Positions 52,205 to 61,216 of a stretch of DNA of 64,000 nucleotides are shown here, piece by piece; the stretch's first letter is position 1, and every line of letters starts with the position of its first letter. Under the pieces are notes generated by a model. The model had not been told where the DNA came from. It made no database searches and worked only from the letters and a program-made list of their open reading frames with translations. The DNA comes from Hydromicrobium sp964517765 (GTDB taxonomy: Bacteria; Actinomycetota; Humimicrobiia; Humimicrobiales; Humimicrobiaceae): positions 60,821-124,820 of the forward strand of contig CAZFEN010000001.1 of NCBI GenBank assembly GCA_964517765.1, in the 5' to 3' direction. The position numbers were made by a program, and so were the translations under genes.

Positions 52205-52377
52205 TATTTTTCCCTATGTTTTTAATTTCAGAATACCGATTCTTTTGCCATTAAATAATAAATAAGCCATTGTATATGGAATATTTTAACATAAGTAAAA
52301 AATTTTATGATGCAGGGGAAAATAATCTTACAGTCGTAAAGTTAAAAATATTTAAAAAAGTAAATATAAGCTTTGAT
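52205..52377. other. Intergenic region without recognised features
   Basis: 173 AT-rich bases between the phosphoesterase gene and the ABC remnant. Only the phosphoesterase promoter is expected here; no ORF or hairpin stands out. A lone AAGTAAAAA at 52293 is probably chance. Confidence 0.5.
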
Positions 52378-52580
52378 TCATATAATTAAGATATCAAATA
52401 AAAAAGCATATCTAAGTCTAAAGCTGATACTGAAACCTGTAAAGTTTATGATAGATTCTTTCAGTTTAAGCAATTTTTCATGGGTACCTTCTTCCACTAT
52501 TCTGCCGTGGGATAGGACTATTATTTTATCTACATTTTTTATAGTATAAAGGCGGTGGGCAATTATTATATTAAAATAAA
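52378..52580 (-). pseudogene. Remnant of an ABC transporter ATPase (C-terminal end)
   Basis: On the minus strand a frame ending at TGA 52380-52378 reads NIIIAHRLYTIKNVDKIIVL then SHGRIVEEGTHEKLLKLK. This is the H-loop and tail of an ABC exporter ATPase (normal pattern IAHRLSTI, G-x-I-VE-x-GTHEEL). No Walker A, signature or Walker B precedes it, and upstream sequence is AT-rich with stops in neighbouring frames. It is the fossil of a lost fused exporter. Confidence 0.7.
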
Positions 52581-52636
52581 TAAGGTAAGTAAATTTCTAA
52601 GAAGTTTTCTGTATTAGAATTATTAATTGTGTTTAT

Positions 52637-52667
52637 AAGTAAAAATATTTTTACTTTAAAGTAAAAA
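52637..52667. promoter_or_regulatory. Triple half-site operator array upstream of the heat-shock operon
   Basis: Half-sites AAGTAAAAA (52637-52645), TTTTTACTT (52648-52656) and AAGTAAAAA (52659-52667) repeat every 11 bp, alternating in direction, so they make two overlapping perfect 20-bp palindromes (52637-52656 and 52648-52667). A fourth copy AAGTAAAAA lies at 52741-52749 at the expected transcription start. The next gene is a MerR/HspR-like regulator, the likely binder. Confidence 0.65.
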
Positions 52668-52705
52668 AACATTTTGTATAATATTAAAAATCTTTTATAA
52701 TATAG

Positions 52706-52734
52706 TTGACAATAACATTACTATCTAATAAAAT
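52706..52734 (+). promoter_or_regulatory. Sigma-A promoter of the hspR-dnaK operon
   Basis: TTGACA (52706-52711) and TAAAAT (52729-52734) with exactly 17 bases between. Transcription would begin at about 52741, giving a 20-base leader with ribosome site GGTGGTG. Confidence 0.75.
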
Positions 52735-52760
52735 TGTTTTAAGTAAAAAGGTGGTGTGAA

Positions 52761-53075
52761 TTGTTTAACGAATATGACAAAAGTTATCCCATAGAGCTTG
52801 TAGCTGATTTTTTGGGAGTAAACAGCAGGACATTATACTATTATGAAAAGTTTAATCTGGTGCAGCCCTTAAGAAGGGGAAGGAAGAGATATTATTCGAA
52901 AGCGGATATCAGGTGGCTGGAATATATAAGAGAATTAATGTACGACGAGGGAATGAATTTAAGATCGATAATTATCCTGATAAGAAGAAGAGATAATATA
53001 ATTCTGGGAAAGTGTCCCGAAGATGTAGTCGATCGTTTTAAGAATTACTTAATGCATATTGTTAAAGACGAGTAA
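52761..53075 (+). CDS. MerR-family regulator, HspR-like
   Basis: 104 residues from TTG 52761. The MerR winged helix is clear: PIELVADFLGVNSRTLYYYEKFNLVQPLR and RKRYYSKADIRWLEYIRELM, with a helical tail of about 40 residues. Actinobacterial HspR is a MerR protein controlling dnaK operons, and this gene heads such an operon, 86 bp before dnaK. It is shorter than typical HspR, and its probable operator (AAGTAAAAA array) does not match the HAIR sequence CTTGAGT-N7-ACTCAAG, so it may be a diverged relative. DnaK may act as co-repressor as in Streptomyces (known for HspR, inferred here). Confidence 0.85.
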   Translation: MFNEYDKSYPIELVADFLGVNSRTLYYYEKFNLVQPLRRGRKRYYSKADIRWLEYIRELMYDEGMNLRSIIILIRRRDNIILGKCPEDVVDRFKNYLMHIVKDE

Positions 53076-53092
53076 ATAATATTGTAAATAAA

Positions 53093-53127
53093 GCTTATAG
53101 TACTGATGCTATAAGTATTATTTTTCT
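53093..53127 (+). terminator. Attenuator-like hairpin between regulator and dnaK
   Basis: GCTTATAG (53093-53100) pairs with CTATAAGT (53109-53116; one G-U pair) around TACTGATG, followed by ATTATTTTTC. It could limit read-through from the regulator into dnaK, or set mRNA stability. Confidence 0.5.
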
Positions 53128-53161
53128 TTAAGAAAATTAATTTAGAAAGGATGAATATAAA

Positions 53162-55108
53162 ATGGCAAAAGCAGTAGGAATCGATCTGGGAACGACTAAT
53201 TCATGTATAGCGGTCATGGAAGGCGGTAAGCCAACGGTTATAACAAATAGTGAAGGCGGTAGAACCACGCCTTCAGTTGTTGGTATTACAAAAAAGGGAG
53301 AAAGGCTGGTAGGACAGTTAGCTAAAAGACAGGCAGCCTTAAATCCTGAAAATACTGTCTATTCTATTAAAAGATTCATTGGTAGAAAGTATGATGAGGT
53401 AGAAAGTGAAAGAAAGATAGTATCCTATGTGGTAAAGAAGGGCAGAAACAATCTGGCGGAAGTAGAAGTTGGAGGTAAGGATTATACACCGGAAGAGATA
53501 TCCGCTATGATACTGCAGAAATTAAAAGCAGATGCCGAAAGTTATCTGGGGACCGGCATCACCGATGCAGTTATTACCGTTCCTGCTTATTTTAACGATG
53601 CCCAGAGGCAGGCAACCATAAATGCCGGAAAGATTGCCGGGCTCAATGTTTTAAGAATAATAAATGAGCCGACGGCTGCTTCACTGGCATATGGACTCGA
53701 TAAAAAGAAAGAGGAGAAGATTCTTGTATTCGACCTTGGTGGAGGAACATTCGACGTATCGATACTCGAAGTAGGCGAAGGAGTGTTTGAAGTAAAAGCC
53801 AGCCACGGTGATATGCACCTCGGTGGAGATGATTACGATGACAGGATAATGAATTATGTTGCCGATGAATTCAAAAAAGAAAATGGAATTGATTTAAGAA
53901 AAGACAGGCAGGCTCTGCAGAGGTTGATAGAAGCATCGGAAAAAGCAAAGGTGGAATTATCTTCGGTAATGGAGACAAATATAAATCTTCCGTTTATTAC
54001 AGCTGATGCGAATGGGCCCAAGCATCTTGAAGTAAAGATAACCAGGGCTAAGTTCGAGCAGCTGACGGCAGATCTTACCGATAGGTGTAAAGAACCTCTG
54101 GAAAAAGCTTTAAAAGAATCCGGCCTTAAGAGTGCTGATTTAGATGAAGTAATACTTGTTGGTGGGGCAACAAGAATGCCGGTCATACAGGAACTCGTAA
54201 AGAATTATACAGGTAAAGAACCCAACAAGAGCGTAAATCCCGATGAAGTGGTTGCAGTGGGAGCAGCTATACAGGCAGGGGTGTTAAAAGGTGATGTAAG
54301 AGATGTGGTTCTTCTTGATGTGACCCCTCTTTCTCTTGGTATCGAGACCCTGGGCAGTATCATGACCAGATTAATAGAGAAAAATACTACTATTCCTACC
54401 AGAAAGAGCGAGATATTTACCACTGCGGCCGACAATCAGACCAGCGTGGATATCCATGTTCTGCAGGGAGAAAGGGATATGGCAAGAGATAATAAAACTA
54501 TCGGAAGATTCAGGCTGGACGGAATTCCACCTGCACCAAGAGGAATTCCACAGATAGAAGTGACATTTGATATCAATGCCAACGGTATCGTGGACGTTAC
54601 GGCTAAAGATACTGCTACAGGTAAGGAACAGAAAATAACCATTACGGCAACTTCACATCTGTCAGATGATGAAATAAATAGAATGGTCAATGAGGCAAAG
54701 GAACATGCAGAAGAAGATAAGAAAAAACGTGATTCGGTAGATGCAAAGAATAATGCTGATACCCTGATTTATTCCACGGAAAAGTTGATGAAGGATGTAG
54801 GCGGCAAGGTTCCGGAAGACATGAAGAAAAAGATCGAAGATCAGGTCAAAGCATTAAGAAAAAGCATGGAATCAGAGAATGTCGAAGAAATAAAGATAGA
54901 GACAGAGAAACTGCAGAATCTTCAGAACGAATTGTCCCAGAAGCTTTATGCACAGGCCGGTACGGGTGCCGGTGCAGGACCGGGAGGTCCGGGAGCAGGG
55001 ACGACCGAAGGTCAGCAAACAGGCGGCAAGCAGCAGGGAAATGGAGAAGAAGAGGTAATTGATGCTGAATTTGAAGCCAAAGATGATGAAAATAAGCAAA
55101 CCAAATAA
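53162..55108 (+). CDS. dnaK: Hsp70 chaperone DnaK
   Basis: 648 residues. The ATPase domain starts AKAVGIDLGTTNSCIAVMEG and has the phosphate-2 motif VFDLGGGTFDVS; the substrate-binding domain (about 390-510) starts with LLDVTPLSLGIET and the lid is helical. The tail is rich in Gly/Ala/Gln and ends in EEEVIDAEFEAKDD, matching the usual EEVxD-like acidic ending. It folds proteins with ATP and co-chaperones. dnaJ and clpB follow, but grpE is absent from the operon. Ribosome site AAAGGATG. Confidence 0.98.
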   Translation: MAKAVGIDLGTTNSCIAVMEGGKPTVITNSEGGRTTPSVVGITKKGERLVGQLAKRQAALNPENTVYSIKRFIGRKYDEVESERKIVSYVVKKGRNNLAEVEVGGKDYTPEEISAMILQKLKADAESYLGTGITDAVITVPAYFNDAQRQATINAGKIAGLNVLRIINEPTAASLAYGLDKKKEEKILVFDLGGGTFDVSILEVGEGVFEVKASHGDMHLGGDDYDDRIMNYVADEFKKENGIDLRKDRQALQRLIEASEKAKVELSSVMETNINLPFITADANGPKHLEVKITRAKFEQLTADLTDRCKEPLEKALKESGLKSADLDEVILVGGATRMPVIQELVKNYTGKEPNKSVNPDEVVAVGAAIQAGVLKGDVRDVVLLDVTPLSLGIETLGSIMTRLIEKNTTIPTRKSEIFTTAADNQTSVDIHVLQGERDMARDNKTIGRFRLDGIPPAPRGIPQIEVTFDINANGIVDVTAKDTATGKEQKITITATSHLSDDEINRMVNEAKEHAEEDKKKRDSVDAKNNADTLIYSTEKLMKDVGGKVPEDMKKKIEDQVKALRKSMESENVEEIKIETEKLQNLQNELSQKLYAQAGTGAGAGPGGPGAGTTEGQQTGGKQQGNGEEEVIDAEFEAKDDENKQTK

Positions 55109-55148
55109 CGATGTTAATTAGTAGTTTCTAAGAAAATATATGTTTAAT

Positions 55149-55184
55149 ACCTGCCCATAGCTATTTTGATGGTTATGGGCAGGT
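55149..55184 (+). terminator. Hairpin between dnaK and dnaJ
   Basis: ACCTGCCCATA (55149-55159) and TATGGGCAGGT (55174-55184), perfect 11-bp stem with 14-base loop, followed by GTGTTTAAAAAAG rather than a T-run. Better read as an mRNA-processing or partial-termination element that lowers dnaJ relative to dnaK. Confidence 0.6.
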
Positions 55185-55215
55185 GTGTTTAAAAAAGATT
55201 CACAGGTGAATATAA

Positions 55216-56199
55216 ATGGTTGAATATAAGGATTATTATAAAGTACTTGGTGTAAATAAAAGTACATCACAGGATGAGATAAAAAAGGCTTACCGGAAAC
55301 TGGCGCGGAAGTATCATCCTGATGCAAATTTAAATGATCCAAAAGCCGAAGAGAAGTTCAAAGAAATAGGAGAAGCATACGAGGTTTTAAAGGATCCTCA
55401 GAAAAGGTCAAGGTATGATCAGCTGGGTGCGAACTGGAAGCAGTATGCGGGTGCTGGCCCCGGCTGGCCCGGCGGCGGAAGGACTTATACATATGATTCC
55501 GGAGGAAAAGGTTTTAATTTTGAGGATCTGGGAAGCGGCTTTTCGGATTTCTTTGAAATGTTTTTTGGAAGAGGGGCAAATGACAGGTCTTCCGGCTTCG
55601 GTTCCGATTTTAGTTCGCAGTTCGGAAGGGGAACACGGACAACTGCGATGCAAAAAGGCCAGGACATGCAGTCCAGCCTCAGCATAACTTTAAGGGAAGC
55701 TTATGCCGGTACGCAGAGGTCGCTTAAATTGCAAAAGAATGGAAGGATAAGGACCATTAATGTAAAAATACCCGGAGGTATCAAGGATGGCGGTAAGATC
55801 AGAGTGGCAGGAGAAGGCGGAGTCAGTCAAACAGGCGGAAAGAGTGGCGATTTATACCTGATAGTGAATATTACCCCGGATAATTTTTTTACCCGGAAGG
55901 AAGATGATCTATATTGTGAGGTGCCAGTTACCATAAAGGAAGCCTTTTATGGATCAAAGATCGATATCCCGACTTTTAATGGAAAAGTTATAGTAAAGGT
56001 TCCGCCAAAAACACAGGGCGGTAAAACATTGAGGCTGAAGGGAAAAGGAATGCCGAAACTAAAAAGCAGCGGATTTGGGGATCTCTACGCAAAGATCAAG
56101 CTTGTTTTGCCTGAAAAATTAACCGGTGAACAGAAAAAGCATTTTGACGAGTTTGCAAGCAGTTATGATGAAAATCCGAGAAAAAATATTGTTGTATAA
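55216..56199 (+). CDS. dnaJ: DnaJ-family co-chaperone, type II (CbpA-like)
   Basis: 327 residues. J domain (about 3-70) with YYKVLGVNKSTSQDEIKKAYRK and the HPD motif in KYHPDAN. A Gly/Phe-rich region (about 80-150) follows. Two substrate-binding beta domains (about 155-320) contain VKIPGGIKDGGKIRVAGEG and KTLRLKGKGMPKL. The CxxCxGxG zinc repeats of type I DnaJ are absent, so this is CbpA-like. It stimulates DnaK ATPase. It lies 107 bp after dnaK and 53 bp before clpB. Confidence 0.94.
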   Translation: MVEYKDYYKVLGVNKSTSQDEIKKAYRKLARKYHPDANLNDPKAEEKFKEIGEAYEVLKDPQKRSRYDQLGANWKQYAGAGPGWPGGGRTYTYDSGGKGFNFEDLGSGFSDFFEMFFGRGANDRSSGFGSDFSSQFGRGTRTTAMQKGQDMQSSLSITLREAYAGTQRSLKLQKNGRIRTINVKIPGGIKDGGKIRVAGEGGVSQTGGKSGDLYLIVNITPDNFFTRKEDDLYCEVPVTIKEAFYGSKIDIPTFNGKVIVKVPPKTQGGKTLRLKGKGMPKLKSSGFGDLYAKIKLVLPEKLTGEQKKHFDEFASSYDENPRKNIVV

Positions 56200-56252
56200 A
56201 TTATAAGATAACTATAATGAAGTTAATTATTTTACGGGAGTGATTAAATAAT

Positions 56253-58847
56253 ATGCAAATAGATAAATTTACAATCAGAGTACAGGAATTGTTATCCGAG
56301 GCCCAGAGAATTGCCTCCGAGAATGGTCATCAGGCCATAGAGGACATACACCTTATGTCGGCCATGCTTGAACAGAAGGAGGGTATAATACTGCCCATCC
56401 TTAAAAAATTAGAAGTCAACATTAATGATTTTTCAAGTAAAATAAATGATGCAATTAAAAAACAGCCAAAAGTAGCAGGGCAGACGGCACAGTTATATCT
56501 CAGCCCGGAACTAAACAACATTTTAAATGATGCCTTTAGTGAAGCAGAGGAACTTAAAGATGAATATGTTTCATCAGAGCATATTTTAATATCTCTTACC
56601 CGGAGCAGCGGGAAAGTAGGACGGCTTTTAAAAGAATATGGTGTTACCAAAGATAGGATATACAAGATCCTTGTAGACATAAGGGGCAGCCAGAGAATAA
56701 CGGACCAGAATCCGGAAGATAAATATCAGGCACTCAAAAGATTCGGGAAAGATATCACCGAACTGGCAAGAAAAGGAAAACTGGATCCCGTAATAGGAAG
56801 AGACGATGAAATAAGAAGAGTGGTACAGGTGCTTTCCAGAAGGACCAAAAATAATCCGGTTCTGATTGGTGACCCGGGAGTAGGCAAGACTGCCATTGTC
56901 GAGGGTCTGGCAAATCGGATAGTATCGGGAGATGTTCCCGAAAGTCTTAAAAATAAAAAGGTGATAGCTCTTGATATGGGTTCCCTTATAGCCGGATCCA
57001 AATACAGAGGCGAGTTTGAGGATAGGCTGAAAGCCGTACTTAAAGAGGTATCAAAGGCTGAAGGTAATATAATCTTATTTCTGGACGAGCTGCACACCGT
57101 GGTTGGAGCGGGAGCGGCGGAGGGTGCTGTGGATGCATCGAATATGTTGAAGCCAATGCTTGCACGTGGGGAACTACATGCCATAGGGGCGACAACCATA
57201 GACGAATACAGGAAGTATATCGAAAAGGATGCAGCACTGGAAAGAAGATTTCAGCCCATTCAGATAAACGAACCGTCGGTAGAAGATACAATCTCCATAC
57301 TGAGGGGATTGAGAGAAAAATATGAAGTACATCACGGTGTACGGATAAAGGATGCAGCACTTATAGCAGCTGCTGTCCTTTCGGACAGATATATTTCCGA
57401 CCGGTTCCTCCCTGATAAAGCAATAGACCTTATTGATGAAGCCGCTTCAAGATTGAGGATCGAAATAGACAGTATGCCCACGGAAATCGATGAAGTGGAA
57501 AGAAAGATAAAACAGTTTGAAATCGAAATACAGGCACTAAAGAAAGAAAAAGACAAAGCCTCTTCATCCAGGATGGAAAAGATTAAAAAGGAACTTTCCA
57601 ATCTTAAAGAAAAAAGTAATTCCATGAAAGCTCACTGGATGCAGGAAAAGGAAATCATAGGAAGCATAAGGACCCTAAAAGGAGAAATTGAAAGGACGAG
57701 AATAGAAGCCGAGCATGCCGAAAGGGACGCGGATCTGCAGAAAGCGGCAGAACTCAAATATGGGAAACTTCTGGAACTTCAGAAAAAATTGGATGAGGAG
57801 AATAAAAAACTGGAGAAGCTGCAGAAAGACAAAAAAATGTTAAAAGAAGAAGTGGATGAAGAAGATATTGCCGAAACGGTTTCCAAGTGGACCGGTATAC
57901 CGGTCACAAGGCTTATGGAAGCAGAACTTGAAAAGCTTGTTAATATGGAAGATAGATTAAAGCAGAGAGTTGTGGGGCAGGATGAGGCAATATCAGTGGT
58001 TTCCAATGCTATAAGGAGAGCCAGAGCCGGACTTCAGGATCCTAACCGTCCGATTGGCTCATTTATTTTCCTGGGACCGACCGGTGTTGGAAAAACAGAG
58101 CTTTCGAAAGCACTGGCACAATTCCTGTTTGACGATGAAAGAGCAATGATAAGAATAGATATGTCCGAATATATGGAAAAGCATACTGTATCCAGACTTA
58201 TCGGTGCCCCTCCCGGATATGTCGGTTATGAAGAAGGAGGGTATCTTACGGAAGCAGTCAGGAGAAAACCATATTCTGTCATCCTTCTGGATGAAATAGA
58301 GAAAGCACACAATGATGTATTCAATATATTGCTTCAGATATTGGATGATGGCAGGCTTACCGATGGTCACGGAAGAACGGTTGATTTCAAAAATACGGTA
58401 ATCATCATGACTTCAAATATTGGCAGCCAGTGGATAACCGAACTGGGGGATAAAGATGAAGAGGAAATGAAAAGAAGGATTACGGAGGCAATGAAGAATA
58501 GCTTCAAGCCGGAGTTTTTAAATAGAGTAGATGATATTGTCATCTTTCACCGTCTGGGAATAGACGAGATAACAAAAATTGTTGATATCCAGATTAATAA
58601 TTTAAAAGAAACTTTGAAAGGTAAGAAACTAAGTCTCGATATGACCGATAAAGCCAAAAAATTTCTGGCGAAGGAAGGGTTTGATCCGGTTTACGGTGCA
58701 AGACCCCTGAAGAGGGTTATACAGAATGAAGTTCAGAATAAACTTGCAATGAAGCTTTTGAATGGAGAGATAAAAGAAGGGGATAAAGTAACCGTAGATG
58801 TAATCGGTCCGGAAGGAAGACTGCTTGATATCAAGATTAAGAAATAA
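56253..58847 (+). CDS. clpB: Protein disaggregase ClpB
   Basis: 864 residues, full length. Clp N-domain (about 1-145); first AAA+ with Walker A GDPGVGKT (206-213) and Walker B LFLDELH; coiled-coil middle domain (about 405-530), which binds DnaK; second AAA+ with Walker A GPTGVGKT (about 608-615), Walker B ILLDEIEKAH and GYVGYEEGG pore loop. It rescues aggregated proteins together with DnaK and DnaJ encoded in the same operon. Ribosome site ACGGGAGTG. Confidence 0.97.
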   Translation: MQIDKFTIRVQELLSEAQRIASENGHQAIEDIHLMSAMLEQKEGIILPILKKLEVNINDFSSKINDAIKKQPKVAGQTAQLYLSPELNNILNDAFSEAEELKDEYVSSEHILISLTRSSGKVGRLLKEYGVTKDRIYKILVDIRGSQRITDQNPEDKYQALKRFGKDITELARKGKLDPVIGRDDEIRRVVQVLSRRTKNNPVLIGDPGVGKTAIVEGLANRIVSGDVPESLKNKKVIALDMGSLIAGSKYRGEFEDRLKAVLKEVSKAEGNIILFLDELHTVVGAGAAEGAVDASNMLKPMLARGELHAIGATTIDEYRKYIEKDAALERRFQPIQINEPSVEDTISILRGLREKYEVHHGVRIKDAALIAAAVLSDRYISDRFLPDKAIDLIDEAASRLRIEIDSMPTEIDEVERKIKQFEIEIQALKKEKDKASSSRMEKIKKELSNLKEKSNSMKAHWMQEKEIIGSIRTLKGEIERTRIEAEHAERDADLQKAAELKYGKLLELQKKLDEENKKLEKLQKDKKMLKEEVDEEDIAETVSKWTGIPVTRLMEAELEKLVNMEDRLKQRVVGQDEAISVVSNAIRRARAGLQDPNRPIGSFIFLGPTGVGKTELSKALAQFLFDDERAMIRIDMSEYMEKHTVSRLIGAPPGYVGYEEGGYLTEAVRRKPYSVILLDEIEKAHNDVFNILLQILDDGRLTDGHGRTVDFKNTVIIMTSNIGSQWITELGDKDEEEMKRRITEAMKNSFKPEFLNRVDDIVIFHRLGIDEITKIVDIQINNLKETLKGKKLSLDMTDKAKKFLAKEGFDPVYGARPLKRVIQNEVQNKLAMKLLNGEIKEGDKVTVDVIGPEGRLLDIKIKK

Positions 58848-58887
58848 TAAAGCCTTATCTATATTTAATTTTAAAGAAGTTATCGGG

Positions 58888-59724
58888 TCAAGAATTTAAT
58901 TTCTTTGGATTTTCATCAAAGTCATCTATGAAATTGGACTCTGAGTGACTGTCATCTTCTGTACCGAACAAATCATCGGCTTCATCGGCAAGTTCCAGAA
59001 ACTCTTTTTTAAGTGCTTCATTGATATTATTGATGACTTTTTTATAATTTCCCGGATTTGTGAAATCCTTAAATTCTTCTAATATGTTTTCAGCAATAGG
59101 GTTGATTGGTTCACCGATAAAGATATTTATTTTCCTGTATGCATTAATAATAAGTGATATTATCCCTCTGGTTATTCTGTTGTTTAATATCCATTTTTTA
59201 CTTTCAGAGCCTCTGTTTGTGTTATGCATATAAACAGGGATTATCGGGAGTCTGGTTTTATAGCTGAGGTAAGCGGCACCTTTTCGGAACTCCTTGAAGC
59301 CATTCTTCTTATTGAGCATTCCTTCCGGGAATATACCAAGAAATACATTCTTTTTTTTTGCAATATTAAAAAGCTCCTTAAAGCTTTTTGCATTTTTAGA
59401 GGACTTATCTTTATTGAATATGGGAATGCAATTTGCAAATTTTCTCATAAAAAAACTGGAGAGCCAGTTTCCAAAATTTTCACTTTCTGCAACAAAACAT
59501 ATTCTTCTTTTAATTGCGGCAAGCAGTATTATAGGATCGGCATCGGCAGTATGATTTATAGCAAGGATTACAGATTTGTTTCTGGGGAGTCTTTTAACAT
59601 TGAAGACACGGGTCCTTGTGAAGAGTTTATAAAAATTTATAAATAATACTATTGGAATACCGTAGAAAAAGTCGGATATTTTTTTTATAAAGTTTCTAAA
59701 CATTTTTCTTATTTCAAATATCAA
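58888..59724 (-). CDS. plsC: 1-acyl-glycerol-3-phosphate acyltransferase (PlsC family)
   Basis: 278 residues. Motif H-x4-D as NHTADADPI (about residues 56-64) and the later FPEGMLNKKN give the PlsC family; KGAAYLSYKTRLPIIPVYMHN is typical of the third block. It adds the second fatty acid to lysophosphatidic acid. With plsY at 49904 the window has both steps of phosphatidate synthesis. An acidic C-terminal tail (about 240-278) is extra compared with the usual 240 residues. Confidence 0.9.
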   Translation of the reverse strand: MIFEIRKMFRNFIKKISDFFYGIPIVLFINFYKLFTRTRVFNVKRLPRNKSVILAINHTADADPIILLAAIKRRICFVAESENFGNWLSSFFMRKFANCIPIFNKDKSSKNAKSFKELFNIAKKKNVFLGIFPEGMLNKKNGFKEFRKGAAYLSYKTRLPIIPVYMHNTNRGSESKKWILNNRITRGIISLIINAYRKINIFIGEPINPIAENILEEFKDFTNPGNYKKVINNINEALKKEFLELADEADDLFGTEDDSHSESNFIDDFDENPKKLNS

Positions 59725-59815
59725 AAACCATTATTACCGGTTATAATTGAAGAGGTGTATCCTGCAGTATGATTATAAAGGTTAACTATAAAAAACTCTA
59801 CCAGAGCCATTTTTA

Positions 59816-60274
59816 CTACCCGATATCCAGGAAAATATTTTTGATATTCTGGTAATGTGTACCTTTCCAGTAATATTTATCGCACTTTTTGCAATAAAGA
59901 AAGCTTTGCTGTGTTTTGTATACATAAGGAGGTATTTTGTTTTTAATATCTTCCTTCTTTACCCTTATGAGTATTTGATTGCATTCGACACATCTTGTAA
60001 GATTAGGCTCCAGAGAAATTTTGAGGTCGGATTTGATTTGTTCCAGTTGATTTTTAAGTTTTTCATCTTTGATATACAGATTTTTTAAGGTTCCATTTTT
60101 GAATTCTTTTCTGGCAAGCATCAAAGAATCTCTGGTAAGGACCATCCTGCCTGTTTCACTGGCTATTTTTATTATTTCGTCATCGCTTGCAGTGTTTATA
60201 TAAAGAACATCGTGGCCTGCCATACGCAGATATTTAGCAAGTTTTCCTACCATTATGTCAGCTATAAATTTCAT
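59816..60274 (-). CDS. Mut7-C-type RNase-domain protein
   Basis: 152 residues. The start FIADIMVGKLAKYLRMAGHDVLY and the acidic residue in VLTRDSLMLARK belong to the Mut7-C (PIN-like) RNase fold (about 1-90). A zinc ribbon follows with CVECNQIL and CKKCDKYYWKGTHY (about 103-150). Stand-alone Mut7-C proteins are uncharacterised putative ribonucleases. It follows the MgtC gene by 3 bp on the minus strand. Confidence 0.88.
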   Translation of the reverse strand: MKFIADIMVGKLAKYLRMAGHDVLYINTASDDEIIKIASETGRMVLTRDSLMLARKEFKNGTLKNLYIKDEKLKNQLEQIKSDLKISLEPNLTRCVECNQILIRVKKEDIKNKIPPYVYKTQQSFLYCKKCDKYYWKGTHYQNIKNIFLDIG

Positions 60275-60277
60275 GTA

Positions 60278-60976
60278 TCAGTTAATTGTTATTTCCTCTA
60301 TTTCTTTGAACTTACTTAATTCTTTGATTATCTTTGTAGAAAATTCAGGATCTTTACTGTGAAGATTTATAGTAAATATTTTTTTATTGTTTTCACTATT
60401 GAGTTTATATTTTTTACTTTTTATATTTACGGACATTTTTTCGATGGGTTCGGTTATTTTATTAAAATCATCAAATTTATCCGCAGTGATTATTTTTAAC
60501 GAATAGTTTGGCAGTTTGATTATCCTGTCCTCAAAATATTTTAAAATACTTAAAGTCAAAAAACCGAGGATCGTTACCAGGAGGGCAAGATAATATAATT
60601 TTACACCCAGCGCCATGCCTATTGAAGCAACTGTCCATATGCTCGCGGCAGTAGTCACTCCCCTTATAAGAGAACCCTGCTTGAAGATGGCTCCTGCACC
60701 AATAAAGCCGATACCTGTAACAATACCCGCTGCTATTCTGGTCGGATCGACAGTTCCGGCTGACGAGAATCCCAGATAAGATATCAGAGTAAAAACTGTC
60801 GAACCGAGACATACAAGGGCATGTGTCCTGAGCCCTGCCGGTCTTTCGGCTTTTTCTCTTTGAAAACCTATAATGCCTCCAAAAATCAGCGCAAGAATAC
60901 AGGGTATCAGGATATCCAATATGATAGTAGTATGCTCAAATCTTATTTCCGATAGAAATTTTTCGGTGAATTCCAT
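60278..60976 (-). CDS. MgtC/SapB-family membrane protein
   Basis: 232 residues. Five membrane segments in the N-terminal 150 residues and the family signature GGIIGFQREKAERPAGLRTHALVCLG (elements GFQREKAERPAGLRTH and IGFIGAGAIFKQG). The C-terminal domain (about 155-232) is ACT-like. MgtC proteins help growth at low magnesium and modulate other transporters; they are not proven Mg transporters. The gene is the first of a pair with the Mut7-C gene. A 240-bp divergent gap lies upstream. Confidence 0.92.
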   Translation of the reverse strand: MEFTEKFLSEIRFEHTTIILDILIPCILALIFGGIIGFQREKAERPAGLRTHALVCLGSTVFTLISYLGFSSAGTVDPTRIAAGIVTGIGFIGAGAIFKQGSLIRGVTTAASIWTVASIGMALGVKLYYLALLVTILGFLTLSILKYFEDRIIKLPNYSLKIITADKFDDFNKITEPIEKMSVNIKSKKYKLNSENNKKIFTINLHSKDPEFSTKIIKELSKFKEIEEITIN

Positions 60977-61216
60977 TTTAAATTTTTATATTTTACTGGA
61001 TGTTATTTTATCATATTTTTAAAAGGTAATGTTAATAATCGGGGCTGAAGAATGATTCAGGGATTATCAATTTATTGTTATTGGACATTTTATGTTGATA
61101 GAAGTTTTTAATTTAAGTAATATATAATACTGATAAAGGGAGTCCTAAAATATATATTTATTTTTTTAAGATATAATTTAATTACCGGTAGTAAAAACTA
61201 AAGGAGGGAAGACAGA

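Noticed and set aside
52293..52301. Extra AAGTAAAAA half-site
   Set aside because: Isolated single copy in AT-rich DNA, far from the promoter; expected by chance.
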